64,000 bases of DNA, taken from contig NC_043760.1 of the NCBI RefSeq assembly GCF_902148845.1, positions 10,952,994 to 11,016,993 on the forward strand. Reading direction: 5' to 3'. This document shows, piece by piece, positions 46,058-59,051 of the stretch. The number at the start of each line of letters is the position of its first letter. The stretch's first letter is position 1. This stretch comes from Salarias fasciatus (taxonomy: Eukaryota; Chordata; Actinopteri; Blenniiformes; Blenniidae). Both the position numbers and the translations under genes were made by a program. The notes under the pieces are model-generated. The model was not told where the DNA came from. It searched no databases and saw only the letters and a program-made list of their open reading frames with translations.

Positions 46058-47225
46058 GGCTTACGTTCCTGTCAGTGCAACTTGAAAAGGCTGGGACTTG
46101 AGATCAACCAAATCCTAAACAAATCAAAAATGATTTCATTTACTACAGTGCAATCACAGCATTGTGAGAGGTGGACAAAAAGGACTATATTTATTGTGCT
46201 GTGAAGATCCCACTCTTATGTCACTATGTGGTTTACATACAGCAAGACAGCATGCGCGCAAGGAAAAAAAGATTTTAAAACAGATGTTACAAGGCTGAAT
46301 TTGCATTTTCCAATACAAAATACCTATAAAATATGCAGTATACTATGAAACGTGCAATAGCCTGAATACGTGCAAGACGTGCAAGATACCCTGAATAGCA
46401 CAGTGTGTCATATACCTCTGAAAATTTCAATATTTAATACAGAATGGCTGTAAATGTCCATGGACAGGGAAAGTGCAGAAGATCTCAGTGAGGTCAGATG
46501 ATCAGTGGGGACTGTAAGCAGTGTGCACTGCAGGTCCTCAGAAGTGGCTGGTGCCAGTACGGTGTACAGTGTGGTAACGGTGTTCAAAGCATAGTTGGGA
46601 AGTTGTAGCTGGAGAAAATGTGTTTTATCGCTGGGCTAAATCTCTCATTCTCATGATCCATGTTGATGGTTGATCCTAACCCAAATCCCACGCCGCACAC
46701 AGTCCTAACGCTGCTGACAGTCACAACAAACTTCCAAGTTAGACAAAACCGATTGACGCGAGTTAGCACAGCAGCTAGCAGCACACAAACCGTTACACAG
46801 ACGGGGTAATGTATCTAATAAACTACTACAAAACCCGAGCAATTAGTTAGCTAGCGGTTCTACAGACAACCAGTGTTTGCTAACTAGCCTGATGGGGAAT
46901 CTGTGTGGCCGCCGCAGAGATGAACAGAGGCGCACAGCACAGAGAACAAACCGCTCGAAGCTTCAAAGCTTCAAGCTCAAGGTAACGACACCGGGGAGAG
47001 ACAGCAGGGTCACACAGACTCCTAAAACCAGCGAAGTTAAAAGGCGAGTCAGACTGGAGGCGGAGGACGCGGGTAATGTCGTCTCCTCCTCTGAATGGAA
47101 GCAGGAGGCCGACATTAGCATCTTGGCTAGCGGGCTAGCGGGAGCGAGCTAACAGGCTAATTTGCGTGATTGTAATTTGCAGATGAAAACATGCCGCGGC
47201 TTCATTTCATCGCGCGGCTCCTCAC

Positions 47226-47472
47226 CTGTCCGTGATCCGGGCCGACCTTCAGACTTCTAGAAGAGCGTGTAGCTTGTGTAGGTCCTCCGGGGACAGAACG
47301 TGAGCTTTACCGGCATTCAGACGCTCTCCGGTATTTATGTTGTTGACAGGAGCCGCACACGACGCCTCGCGACGCTGTGCGATGATGGCGGGAATGTGAA
47401 AATTTACCACGGAAATGACGGGCGAGACTTTCCAAACAACTTCTCGCGAGATCACGAGAGTCCCTATATAAG
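47226..47472. promoter_or_regulatory. Bidirectional promoter of usp37 (minus) and cnot9 (plus) with TCTCGCGAGA
   Basis: A usp37 non-coding exon ends at an ACAG/GTGAGG donor (47226) transcribed leftward. To the right, the perfect palindrome TCTCGCGAGA (47442-47451) lies 13 bases before a plus-strand TATATAAG (47465-47472), which should set the cnot9 start near 47495. TCTCGCGAGA is the known BANP-bound element of CpG-island promoters and is often bidirectional. The interval is CpG-rich compared with its flanks. Confidence 0.65.
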
Positions 47473-47811
47473 CTAGCACTGTTGCCCGTCAATCAGAAAG
47501 TCGCTTGGAGAGTTTTGTCGAATTATTGAATGGGTTCTACGGCTGTTTTCTTAGAGATGAAATAGATAACGTTTTTCTGTTTTCTCCTGTAGGTTGTGCT
47601 TTTTTCAGGCGCTTCTAAGTCGTTGCAGTTTATATTTGTGCCTCCTGGACTTAATGTGTGTCTAAGTGGCTAACACGGGTTAGCTTCCTGTGCTGTGTTT
47701 GTTTTGCTTACTTGGTTATTCCGTCTCCAAGTTAGTTCACCTCTTCACCAAACTCTAACTAGTTAAAGCAGTTTTTAACAAGAAACCGACAACGAGACAG
47801 AGTTCCGGATA

Positions 47812-50800
47812 ATGCTGGCTACGGGAGCGGTGAGTATTTGGTATTATCAGTAATGCAGCTGCGACCTTTCCAGCCGTCTTCACATGCAGTCCCCGTTTTG
47901 ATTTTCTTAAGTAACTCTGGCTTAGTGAAGCCATTTCCATTGCACATTTAATGGTTCCGTTTGACAGAGCTACTTTATCACATGGAGCCGGAGCAGCTTG
48001 TTTTGTGGGTTACATTATACTGATTCATATCCTCCTACTTTCACCTGGACCCATTTGATGTCATTAATACGTTTGAACTTGAACTACGGCTCCTAATCAT
48101 TTAAATTATTTACTTTCTAGTGGTGCAAGCGGATCTATGTGCTAAAATGCTGTACTAAACCGTTTCTTTGAAAATCTATGCTATAAGTGGGAGCCACTGT
48201 TTCAACGAGTTGCATCAAGACAGGTGTTCGGAGTCCCGTGTAAAGATGAAGTGAATCACAGCAACCAACATGAAGTGGCATGTGTTGACTCAACCAAGTA
48301 CATCCTGTGCAGGGTCTGAGGTGCTGCTGGAGCACCAGGTTACTGTAGAGGAGGTGTCCAGTCCATCACAGAGACGGACAAATGCAGATAATTTAGGCCT
48401 CATCACCATGCACGTGTGGGAGGGAAGTTATGCGCACACAGGTGGACTCCACACATGTTTGAATCAATAATGACTTTTTCCCTGTGAGACCAGAGCTCTA
48501 ACCACTGTGTGACACAAATTATCATGAATCCACTCAACTGTATTGAAAGCTTCATTGACTGCAAAGTTATTCGAGAATCTCAGGACAGAAATCTGTCCAG
48601 CAGTCTGCTACTCACTGGAGTAGAAACCATCCACTTGTTATCAGGGTAAGAGACTTTAATCATTTGTATCGGATGTGCTGGGGCAAGGAAACGGAGACAG
48701 AATAAAGTCATCACTGAGAAGTATGCTCTGTATCGCTAGTTTGTGTTTGACTGTCATGAGATTTTTATTTACAAGAGACTTTGATCTTTTTAGTTATTCT
48801 TCACTGGTGACTTTTCTCAATGCTTCTTTGGAGTTCAACAACTTGAGCTACTGTTGAATGATTGCTGAAGAACGGAGTGAAAGTTGGAATTTGTAATCCT
48901 GATTAAAACAATTGAGTTTTGTCAACTTCTTTATAAATAAGTTGGCTGAAGGTAGGATCATCTACACAAGGTATGAAATAGTGGATTTCGACTGGTTACA
49001 TTTTTTCCCAAAGTTGGTACCCTGAAGCCTTTTTGTGTAATATGAATTCACACTTTTTAGAGGAAGGATCACAAACTGAAAGAAATCCTGCTTTGAACAG
49101 AATAATTCAATCAACTTCTTTGGAAACTAATCTCTCACTGGAATGTCCCTTCGTATACAATCACACCTGGGGTATTTGCTGACTGATGTGCTCCTTCTTT
49201 AGGCTGTAAGTAACGTCACAGCTCTGGCCCAAGTAGACCGGGAGAAGATCTATCAATGGATCAACGAGTTGTCCAGTCCAGAAACCAGAGAAAATGCCTT
49301 GTTGGAGCTGAGCAAGAAACGTGAATCTGTGCCAGACCTGGCTCCGATGCTGTGGCACTCCTGTGGCACCATCGCTGCTCTGTTGCAGGTCCGTTAGTCC
49401 CTCCATCGCCCTTGATCACATCTGTCTATTCATGCTTTTGACTGGTTTCGTTCTTGTTTATTATAGGAAATAGTGAACATCTACCCATCTATAAACCCAC
49501 CTACACTCACAGCTCACCAGTCTAACAGAGTGTGTAACGCCCTGGCACTCCTCCAATGTGTCGCCTCACACCCAGAGACCAGGTACATCTTTATGTCTTT
49601 ATAAATGTCTGCTTTGCACTGAAATATCCCTGCTATCTTATCATATTAAAATTGTATGTTCGGTACTAACCCATGTAGTTAATCAGTAGTCTGTGTTAAT
49701 TAACTGCGCTTTCCTCACCAGGTCGGCTTTCCTCGCAGCTCACATCCCTCTCTTCCTGTACCCCTTCCTGCACACTGTGAGCAAAACACGCCCCTTCGAA
49801 TACCTGCGTCTCACCAGCCTTGGAGTCATAGGTAAACTCTAGTTTAGCATTTTTTCTGAGCGTCACATCCAAAGTGTGTTTTGTGTTGATGGATCTTGTC
49901 TTTGCTTTAGGTGCCTTGGTCAAAACCGATGAGCAGGAAGTGATCAACTTCCTCCTCACTACTGAAATAATCCCACTGTGTCTGCGCATCATGGAGTCCG
50001 GAAGCGAACTCTCCAAGACGGTACAGTTTTTCATCTGTATCTTTGTTTTAGTATCACAGGTCAGTTAAACTTTCCTCAAAAAATAGTGTTTGTTGATCCT
50101 CCGTCAAGTTGGGGCCATATACTCAACAACAAATATTCATATGAATTATTCTGGAGCCATTACTCTTGATAAGGATACTGACAGACATTTAATCAGTTTA
50201 CACTATTCAGTTTTTTATTTTATTGGTTGGTTGTATTGTCAGATTAGGTGCTTGAGAACCAGTTCTCATTTACAAACCTGACCTGAATGTCCTGATCTAT
50301 AAGAAATCTTACATCTATGAAAACGCTTTTTCATTCTTTGGGAAGATGTGGAACCCTTCATTGTAGTCCTGATGTATCGTAGCAAAGAAAATGAAACTTA
50401 AAGCTCTTTTTAAGGCCAGCCCTAACAAAACCGGACTCATTTCGACAGCTTCTGCATTTATTTCTGCATCACCAGCACTCAAATTCAATAAATGCCACCT
50501 TTCATCTTCTAAATCAACTTGTGGCCCAGTTGGGTGTCCGGGAATAGAAAAGGCTTGGCATCTCTGAATCTGTGATCAGTGTTCCTCTTTCAAATTGCCC
50601 TAAGTGAATCTAAGCTGCTCTGAAGCCGACCAAAGCGGTGAAGTTGGCCATCCTCATGAAAGGCCTCGTGCACATTAGTTTACTTCTGTGAGAAATGCAG
50701 CGTCTCACCCTGGTTTCTCTGGCTTGGCTAAACTTCTCATGTTGAGTGAGGCCTCTGACCCGGAAAAAGAAAGACATTGGTGTAATGATCTCGACTATTT

Positions 50801-52753
50801 TAGGGTGGGGAGATTGTCTTACTGGTAAGCTGAGCTTTGTCTCGCTGTTCAGCTCCCTCCCCATTAGGAGTGTTGCTGGGTTGTTTTCCCTTGCTTGAAG
50901 TATATCTGCTTTTAAAACGGTCTCAGAGATGACGCACATAAACCCAGCTCCAATCTGGCCAGTAAATTAAGTAAATTGTTAAAGTCAAAGAAAACGGATT
51001 TAATTTTTTAAAACGCATTTCTTGAGTAGTGGAGATGACACTGAGATCTGAAAAAGTCATTTAACCAGGAGTTTTTTTTCTTTTTTCTTTTTTAAGTCTT
51101 TAATTTTCAGTTTCTTCATACTGTGAGCTGACATTCTCTTTGTTTTTCCAGGTTGCAACTTTCATCCTGCAGAAGATCCTGCTGGACGACACAGGACTGG
51201 CGTACATCTGTCAGACCTACGAGCGATTCTCCCACGTGGCCATGATCCTCGTGAGTGTCCGCCCGCCGCTGATCATCTGTCGTCAACCACAGACTCCTCC
51301 GCCTCACTGACGTGTTCGTCTTTCACCCCGCAGGGCAAAATGGTGCTGCAGCTCTCCAAAGAGCCTTCAGCTCGTCTGCTCAAGCACGTCGTCCGCTGCT
51401 ACCTGCGCCTGTCGGACAACCTCAGGTAGGGCAGTTGCTGACTCCTGCCGCTAGAGGGTGCTGTGATGTCAAAGTGTTGTGGAGGCTGTGAGACCAAATC
51501 AAGCATTTGATGGCTTTCATGGAGAACTTTAGTCTGGAGGAATTGAGTTTATGCTTTAGTGATTTATTTATTTTAAGGTCAGCTGTAATAATCACGGATA
51601 TTAAAAAAATTGAGTTATCTCAATCTGATGAACTGACTGGGCATTAAATGCAAAATAGATGTATTGTTTCTGTCACTGTTGTGAATTATAATTTATTAAA
51701 ATCTAAACTTTTTTTTTACTAAAACTGTTTCCTGTGACGATCAGTAACTTAATGAAAGTTTACAAACAACCAGGAATTTTTTTTCAATGTAGTAACGAAC
51801 AGTAAGGTTAAAAAAAAAAACCAACTAAATCCAGTGTAACAGAGGAATAAATTAAATGTTAAAGTAATGGTTTCACAGAATGAAGCGTTCAGCTGTTTCA
51901 TTGATGATCGAGGATGAAAGTCCAGAATCAACAGGAATGTGACGTCTTTTTTTTCAGGCTACAGACAGAATTATCAGCCCAAGCAGCAGACGATAGGGCT
52001 CATCTGCAGGATTGATAAGGAAGATCAGTTTACTTGGCAAACGTTCAGGAACAACCGCTTCATTTTGATTGTCATCCGACCACGTTTATCTGAAATGGAC
52101 ACTCGGCAGTAGAGCGAGGGTCTGTGGTGCGGGAGCAACAGGAACGGCATCTGAAAAGGTTTTGGTTTGTCTCTACAGTGTTATTATCAGCTACCATTCA
52201 AAACTCCAATCAGTGTTTGGTTAGTTTTATCGATTGTCACATTACAGTGAAGAGGTCCATTACCCAGGGAGTCGCTCAGTATCATCAATAACCAGACTGC
52301 ATGTGGCTGAAGGGAAGTTGCTCTAAACCGACCTTGACTCGGCGGAGGAGGAGATCCTTGCTAATAACTTTAAGAGTGGCTCCTCTGTTTAACCTTCATC
52401 CTGTATATTGATCTGCTGATTGAACTGAAGTCTCCTTCCGTATCTGTGACGGTAACTTCCCTCCTGTTGTGCATGAGCCTCTTTGCCGGCAGTAATAACC
52501 TGTAGGACCTCAGAAGCAGTGCCGTAGCGCTGCAGGGACAGAAGTCCTCCCAGCGCTGTTTTCTGACCGGTGTTCGTCCCACAGAGCCCGCGAGGCGCTG
52601 CGCCAGTGTCTGCCCGACCAGCTGAAGGACAGCACCTTCGCCCAGGTGCTGAAGGACGACACCACCACCAAGCGCTGGCTGGCGCAGCTGGTGAAGAACC
52701 TGCAGGAGGGCCAGGTCACCGACGCCCGCGGCATCCCGCTGGCCCCCCAGTGA
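47812..52753 (+). CDS. cnot9: CCR4-NOT complex subunit 9 (RQCD1/CAF40)
   Basis: Armadillo-type adaptor of the CCR4-NOT deadenylase; it binds the CNOT1 middle region and Trp motifs of GW182/TNRC6, so it links miRNA silencing to poly-A removal. Eight coding exons (47812-47829, 49203-49388, 49467-49582, 49722-49831, 49911-50020, 51152-51250, 51334-51425, 52585-52753) join in phase to 299 residues, the same length as human. Almost every residue after the N-terminus is the same (for example [20 protein letters not shown] and [20 protein letters not shown]). The first exon encodes only MLATGA and follows a 5'UTR of about 300 bases from the TATA promoter. The C-terminus ends GIPLAPQ. Poly-A signal at 53456. 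Confidence 0.98.
51955..52048. repeat. Diverged duplicated block, copy 1 (partner 53662-53756)
   Basis: This block in the last cnot9 intron shares ordered stretches with 53662-53756: AGCAGCAGAC, GGCTCAT, GATAAG.AA.ATCAGTTT and CAAACGTT. The two are in the same orientation about 1.7 kb apart. The family is not recognised; it has no coding potential. Confidence 0.6.
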
Positions 52754-53455
52754 GCGCTGCCGCTGCCGCCACCGCCACCGCTGCACACGGTGCAGCTTCT
52801 CCATGGCCAAACGTGGCGCTAAGACTGTCTGCCTACTCTGAATACAAGGAGGATTGTTTAGGATTTTTTTGTTTTAGGTGAATTTAATGGAATTTTTCTG
52901 GAAATCTTCTGTTCTTTTAAGAGCCAAGAGACCCCAGGTTTTCAAAACGGAGGCTGATGTTCACTGTACTTTAGACAAACTACTCAAAACTGGTTCAAGT
53001 TTTTATGAAGGATATTTCAGGATCTGCTGTCAGTGCTAGTATTTTTAAGCAGTTATCTATACTGTAAATAACAAGGAACAAATAGCTTTTTATCGCAGTC
53101 TATGAAAGGTGTTTCCCTGCTGTTGAGAACATTTAGAATGCTGATTCAAACCAGAACCGCCTGTCGATCTCGGCCCGTTGAAAATCTGCCTCTGCTCTGC
53201 TCTCCTCTCGCCGTCTCTCTTTCTGCAACATTCCAGTCGACACGGATACTTCTGGCTTCACAGGTTTTATTTTTTTTCCAAGTGTCTGTTCACTGACCTC
53301 ATGCAGTTACATGCAACAGTGCGTTTCTCTGGATTCTTGCATATTTCACTGGCTTAGTTTTGTTTTGCTGTTTTTTTGGGGGGGATATTTGTACAAAAAC
53401 AAAGATTGTTCTGGGTTCAATCTCAGGAGTTGAGCTGGAGTTGAAGTGTTTCACA

Positions 53456-53461
53456 AATAAA
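53456..53461 (+). terminator. cnot9 poly-A signal
   Basis: AATAAA about 700 bases after the cnot9 stop, followed by a GT-rich stretch downstream. Best candidate for the transcript 3' end. Confidence 0.65.
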
Positions 53462-53661
53462 CTGTTTTCCACTCAAGTGCTGGAGATCTTTGACTTTATT
53501 TGACACGCGACGGCAGCAATTAACATGCAGTTTAATGGCATGTCTGAATGCAGGTTTCAGTTCCACATTTAAATACTTGGAAATGGTTAACGTTCAGCGC
53601 TCTGCTGGTGTTCCAGGTTTTTCTTTTTTCACGATGCTAAATTTTGCTTGTTATTGTCTGA

Positions 53662-53756
53662 GGAGGCTGCGGATGGCCTGATATCCAGCAGCAGCAGACA
53701 ATGAGGCTCATGTGGTGGTTTGATAAGAAATATCAGTTTTTCTTGACAAACGTTGA
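53662..53756. repeat. Diverged duplicated block, copy 2 (partner 51955-52048)
   Basis: It matches the block in the last cnot9 intron over about 90 bases with scattered substitutions. It lies just beyond the cnot9 poly-A site. Confidence 0.6.
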
Positions 53757-55610
53757 CGTCTTTCTCTGGTTTGTTAATCTTTATAGAGAAAAAAAAAAAG
53801 ACTTAAAGATTCAACAGAAAACTTAATTTGAAACTGATACAGTATCACAGAGTTCAACCTCTTAGTGCAATGATGTCTGATTCTTTCTTTGAAACACTTG
53901 TGTGACATTCTGTTAACTATCTTACACTGCAGTCTGTTTCCTTGAACAGTTGGCTGAGCGCTAACTGAATTCTGTGCATGTGTTTAAAGATGAACATATG
54001 GTCTCCTGGAGTAGTTTGTCTGTATTGATCCTTTTCACCTTATTTGGAGAAAACTTCAGCAATGCAGTCGAACTTGAAATAACGTAAAATTGTCCACAGC
54101 AGAATATTCTCTGTGACTGTTGTGGCTTTATATTATTAGTTTTGGAAGAAATGAGTAACGGCTACAGTATATCTGCTCATTATTTTGGTTGACCCACCGC
54201 TTGTTTAGTAACTCATTACAAAGCAGCTGGTTAGCATTTACCTAAGCTTACCTAATGGTTACTATTTAACCAAGCTCCTGTCTACTGAAGTTGCTCAGTT
54301 ATTCTCAGGATCTCAGAATAAGACTGACTTGACTCAATCCTACCCATCTGTTCATGAAAGCTAGTTACTTTGTTTTTGTGAAAATTGACATTTTTACCAT
54401 CAAAGAAAAACTATCAAGTTTAGATTTAAAGGTTATTATGGAACTATTTCACTGGTCCGGTCCACTAATAGTGAAATTGGGATGAATTATTTGCCGAGCA
54501 CTTAGTAACTAAAGAACTCCACTCGTTTTTAAATAAGCAACTAATCAACACTCAGTATCTTGAGTCATTGCCAAAAGACCACATAACTTTACATTTGGCC
54601 CATTTCTCATGAGTGCACCACTTCTCTTCTACTCAAGTCTCCTATAATATGTGATGTAAAGAAGTCTGGAGAGAAATCAATGCCGGCTGCAGCTGCTGTG
54701 TGCAGTCGTATAATCGCAGCGTGGTAATTTGAGTTGCTGATGTCTTGTGGGGATGACTTCGGGAAAGTGGCTCCACTGCAGTCTCTACAGCTTTCCTGTA
54801 AGCCCTTCCTCATCAATTAAATATTCATTTTTCATCACATCTGCTCAGTGCAGACATATTTAAAATCAAACATCTTTGAAGTATGTTAGTAAGGTGTTGT
54901 GCCTCCTGAACTGCTTCAGCACTGATAAGACTCGTAGTCTCTGGAGCTGAAGTGAACCTCCTGCTTCGTCTGAAGCAGGCTCGCTCACTCGGTGGTTTGA
55001 TGAAGTTTTTAGAGGATGATGTCCTCCATTGCGATTCAACTGAGTCAACATGCTAAAAACATTGCTGGTTACATTCATTGCTGACTGTAATTTTGCAGTC
55101 ATGTGAAGTTATATACCCGAATACTGCAGCGTCATTATGGAGACATTCAGCATCTTTACCTGATCAGGCTGCTCTACTGACACCGTGGCAAAGTGTTTTC
55201 TTTAGACATACGATCAAACCTGTTATCTGCTGGTCCGGTGATGATCTGACACCCGGATCACTGCATGTAGGAAGTGATTTAGTCCATCATGATCGAGCTG
55301 TTTGATCCCAGATAAAAGCTCCATTACTCCCCTCCCACAAGATGACTGATGAGAGCGTGGTGTTATGAACAAGATCACAGATTTACCAGCCATCCATGGA
55401 GGCAGTATATGAAACAACATTGATAGGACTGATTGTACAGAAGATGGAAGAACTATTGGAAGCAACAGTAAATATTTATCAATATCCGTTACTGTTCTAT
55501 TAAAAACTCTGGATCTGTTGGGCAGAAAAACCTTGAATATTCTCTGTTTTTCAATTAGGTTGCCATATTTGTCCGACTGTGCCGAGATTTTGGGAAATAT
55601 GTAAAAAACT

Positions 55611-56081
55611 GAAGTCAGTTAAGTTACAGAAAAGAGCAACAAGATGAATAAGTAACTGTGGCTATTTTGACTTTGCAAATATAACAATCGTGCAGCTTAG
55701 AATTTCCAGAACATTTAAACATTAAACATTTAAAATCATGTGAAATATTAAATCGAGTTCAGAATAAAGCCTGTTCCTCTTCAAGAGTTTGTTTAAAGTT
55801 GAGAGAAGACAAATATAATTTAAAAGGATTTTTTATTTGAGTAAAGTGATAACCAAAATACAATATAGATGTGTTTCTTTTCTAATATCGTTAATATGTT
55901 ATTGATTTGTTATAAGTTTATCATTTATTTTCTTTTGTTGTTTTGGCTTTTTATTAGTCATTTGCTCACTTTCAAGGTTCTTTAGTAGAGTTTACAGGAT
56001 CGGCATAAATAAGCCACTGGCTTCAGCCTATGGTATATGTTGAATTATGACCATAAATAAACCACTAATTCATTCATTCAT
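55611..56081 (+). mobile_element. Decayed non-LTR retrotransposon 3' fragment (L2-like)
   Basis: The translation near 55621 reads KLQKRATR, a stop, then ISNCGYFD. This is the motif that follows the reverse transcriptase domain in many fish LINEs (LQKRAIRII..GY..HT). A later stretch, CCTGTTCCTCTTCAAGAG to AATTTAAAAGG, fits the usual FKAR/NLRG C-terminal part. The copy ends in an ATTCATTCATTCA tail typical of such elements. Several stops interrupt the frame and the 5' part is gone. The family is judged L2-like from memory only. Confidence 0.55.
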
Positions 56082-56366
56082 ATTTAAATTTTGTCTGCTT
56101 TGCAACTGTAGTAACAAAAACATATGCTTTACCAAAAGTCTTAATCAATTTGCCCTCCACTTTGTCCCTTTTATCAGAATTTTATTTGCATTCTAGAAAA
56201 ACAAAAGAAAAAAAGCCTGCTGGATAAAGACTCAGCAGCACTTTACTGTTCACTGACACATTTCCTCACATTGTAAGATATGCTATAATTGTTTCCAACT
56301 ATTGACAGTCAAGGCCACGGAAAAGAAACTCATGTGAGCTAACATGGTAGATCTGTATTTCTAGTC

Positions 56367-56501
56367 CAGGGATGCCAAATACGAGGTCCGTGGCCCAAAA
56401 CTGAAACGCAAGAGGCTCCAATCCAAACACCTTCAAACAAATGATAAAAATTTCAAAGAAAACATAAATTTTCTTGAACTAAAATGTGTTTGACACCCCT
56501 G
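56367..56501. mobile_element. Short non-autonomous hAT-like element
   Basis: 135 bases bounded by imperfect inverted ends: CAGGGATGCCAAA on the left and the complement of TTTGACACCCCTG on the right. The CAGGGGTGTCAAA terminus is typical of hAT/Charlie-type elements. The flanking 8-mers (TTCTAGTC and CTGTTGCC) no longer match, so it is old. It has no coding capacity. Confidence 0.6.
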
Positions 56502-58198
56502 CTGTTGCCTACACATGTTGCGAAGCGTATGCTTTTTTTTTTTATTAATTCATTGCATGACTTTATGATATTAATTGCAAATTCAGTGATGAAAGTACCG
56601 TAAATGTTTCTTCATGACAACTGACGGCGTAGCCTTTCACTTATTTCTTCTCATTATGACTTTATTTTGAACAATTTAAATAGAAAATCATGTTTTCTTG
56701 AAAACCACATTCCTTAATAAATATGAAGCTCTGATGAATCCGTGAAGAATCAGTGGCGTCGCATCAACATCCAAGCATTGGAGAGTATTTTCCAAACTGT
56801 AGACTGATGCAACGGTTTCACATTTTTCCTGAGAATGAGTTCATTGTTTGTGAGTTAGCTGAAAAAGCGGCTCACCTGAGTGCCCCATGTAACGTCAATA
56901 AAGAGCATTTATTTCCTTTTACCGGCACGTCAACACATTGCGGCCTCCATACGATCCATTATCCTCAACAACTGGGACGGACGTGGTGCATCATGTAAAC
57001 ATTTGTGCTCCAGCCTCCATTTGCGAGAAAATCTGATCCCCTTTGGGAGATATTCAAGTTTCCTCTGTGAGTTTTTGTCTGTTTACCTGTAATGAGAAAA
57101 AGCTTTTTGACAGATAAAGCCATTATTGGCCTCGGCCAGGGAGCCCTGCAAATGGAAGAGTGCATCTGGTTGACTGGAAAAGTGCTGCTTTCCTTTTCCT
57201 GTTTTGAAAAGCGCGTTGCCGGCAGTACTGAAATAAAACTCAGCAATATAATACATAATGCTTCAGTCGATTGTGTTTCTAATCTGTAAATCCGCTGTCT
57301 CTACATCTGTCTTATCATCAGATAGTAGAGATGTGCTACTAAAGTCACACATCCAGCGCTGTTAAAATGCTGCATTGAGAGATCTAGTTGACATTCCAGC
57401 TTGATCTTCCGTCCCTATGGGGGACGTCTGGGTAAATCTTCTGGAATTTCCTTTAACTCTCTACCTTTAATCGTCTTCTCAGGCAAAAAGCATCCAAGCA
57501 GTTTGATGCTGCCATCATGGTGTTTCATGTTGTTTGGTATCCGTATCTAGTCTAATAGTCAACACCATTCAGAATCAGAAGTCATTGGACAAAACACACA
57601 TTCTTCTGTCTGATGATCCTCGGAGTCTCCCACAAGCCTCGCGTTAATGTGTCTCCAGGTCGCAGCCGATCAAAGCCAACACCATCAGGGGGTATGGTCA
57701 CATGCATGCACACTCAGCCACAGGCAATTTAAAGTCACTGAATAACCCTGAAACCAGGTGGAACTCCGGTGGAACCACTGTTTAACTATTCAAACTATTC
57801 AAACAGATTTAATATGAGCTTTCTTCAATGGTAGTTTTGTTTTGTGTTGTTCTGTTACAATACCTCTGAAATGTTACCAAAAACACTCGTTCAACTCTCA
57901 TCAAAATGTGTGTTCAGCTGAAAGTTCTTGGTACTTGTAAATTTTAGGACGAACTGTTACTAGCGCTCTGTCTGAAAATGCTCACAGAATGTTGGATGGA
58001 TGCTACGTTTCTGTTGCTATAGATTTCCTTTAACTTTAATGAAAATCCAATCCTGCAGGCACAGAGATAATTCAGAGCCAAAACTTTACATGTTGAATGA
58101 ATCAAGAGCAATGTGATGACTGTTTAATCATCTTTATCTGACCCTCTCCCACAGCATTTCACAGACGTCACTGGAGGCCCTGCAGAGCATCCACAGCC

Positions 58199-58374
58199 AC
58201 GGGAGGAGGAGGAGGAGGAGGAGGAGGAAGAATGAGCCCAGTGATGCAGGCTGAGGGGAGTGAGAAAGGAGGGGGGGTTTGCGGATGACGGAGGATGGGA
58301 GTGGCAGGAAACGAAGGAAGGCCGGTGGGTTTGGTTTGTGGAGGATGAGGATGAGGATGAGGATGAGGATGAGG
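58199..58374. repeat. GGA and GGATGA simple repeats upstream of the plcd gene
   Basis: An uninterrupted GGA run (58200-58228) is followed by about six GATGAG units (58339-58374). Purine-rich on the plus strand throughout, less than 300 bases upstream of the candidate first exon of the plcd gene. Confidence 0.85.
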
Positions 58375-58454
58375 AGTGTCGCTGGGAGTGGAATCAGGTT
58401 TCTGGTGGAAAGGGAGAACGAGGGGCCGGGCCACGCTTCCCTTCAGACACTCCC

Positions 58455-58620
58455 AGTCTTTAAAAGGCGCTGAACTGCTCTCACAGCAGTGTGTGGACTC
58501 TCTGTCGGTGTGGATGTGAGAGAGGAGAGCCAGTGTGACGCACACACCTCTCTCTTTCAGCCCTGACTGGAAGAACTCTCTTATCAAGCTTTAACATCTC
58601 TGGAGGATTCTCCACTCTTG
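58455..58620 (+). promoter_or_regulatory. Candidate promoter and non-coding first exon of the plcd gene
   Basis: A TTTAAAAGG TATA-like element (58459-58467) precedes a possible 5'UTR exon that would end at CTCTTG/GTAAGT (58620/58621), a strong donor. The next exon acceptor (CTCCTCAG, ending 61865) opens the exon with the first ATG. The link between the two is inferred. Confidence 0.45.
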
Positions 58621-59007
58621 GTAAGTATTACTGTTCTCCTCATTTAAATAAACTGTGGACAGGGATGAGTCAGGCTTTTCTTCTTTAGCTGCAGATTCTG
58701 TTGTAGAGGTGTTTTTGTTTTTTATTGCTCATATTTCTGCCTCTGTTTCTAATTTACTGTGCAGCCCTCCCCTCTCCCCCCTCTGCCGGAGTTTCTTATC
58801 TGGATTTTATTGCACTGGCACTGCCTGTTTGGGGCATTCCTGGCATCTGTGTGTGCAGGAAAGAGGCACTCTGGGGTAAAAAACTCAGTGATGAAGAATA
58901 GTTCTCATAGCAGACTCAAGCTCAAAAGCTCACAGTCTGAATATCTGTAAGTCAGAATCTGCTGGTTGGTGTTCCCATTTTCCCCTCATTTCCCCCCTGA
59001 ATCACAG

Positions 59008-59008
59008 C

Positions 59009-59047
<39 letters not shown>
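59008..59047. repeat. (TG)n microsatellite
   Basis: About 19 TG units in the first intron of the plcd gene. Confidence 0.85.

Positions 59048-59051
<4 letters not shown>

Larger units (their letters stand above)
53462..58450. other. Intergenic region between cnot9 and the plcd gene
   Basis: No gene was recognised in these 5 kb. It holds the second copy of the duplicated block (53662-53756), a decayed LINE 3' end (55611-56081), a hAT-like short element (56367-56501) and GA-rich simple repeats near 58.2-58.4 kb. The small ORFs at 56.75-57.29 kb overlap on opposite strands and show no known motif. Confidence 0.55.

Noticed and set aside
47249-47492. Short minus-strand ORFs in the usp37/cnot9 promoter
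   Set aside because: They lie in a CpG-rich promoter and 5'UTR; usp37 coding starts at 46057.
58339-58374. CRISPR-like short regular repeats
   Set aside because: Pure GATGAG simple repeat without spacers, in a vertebrate genome.
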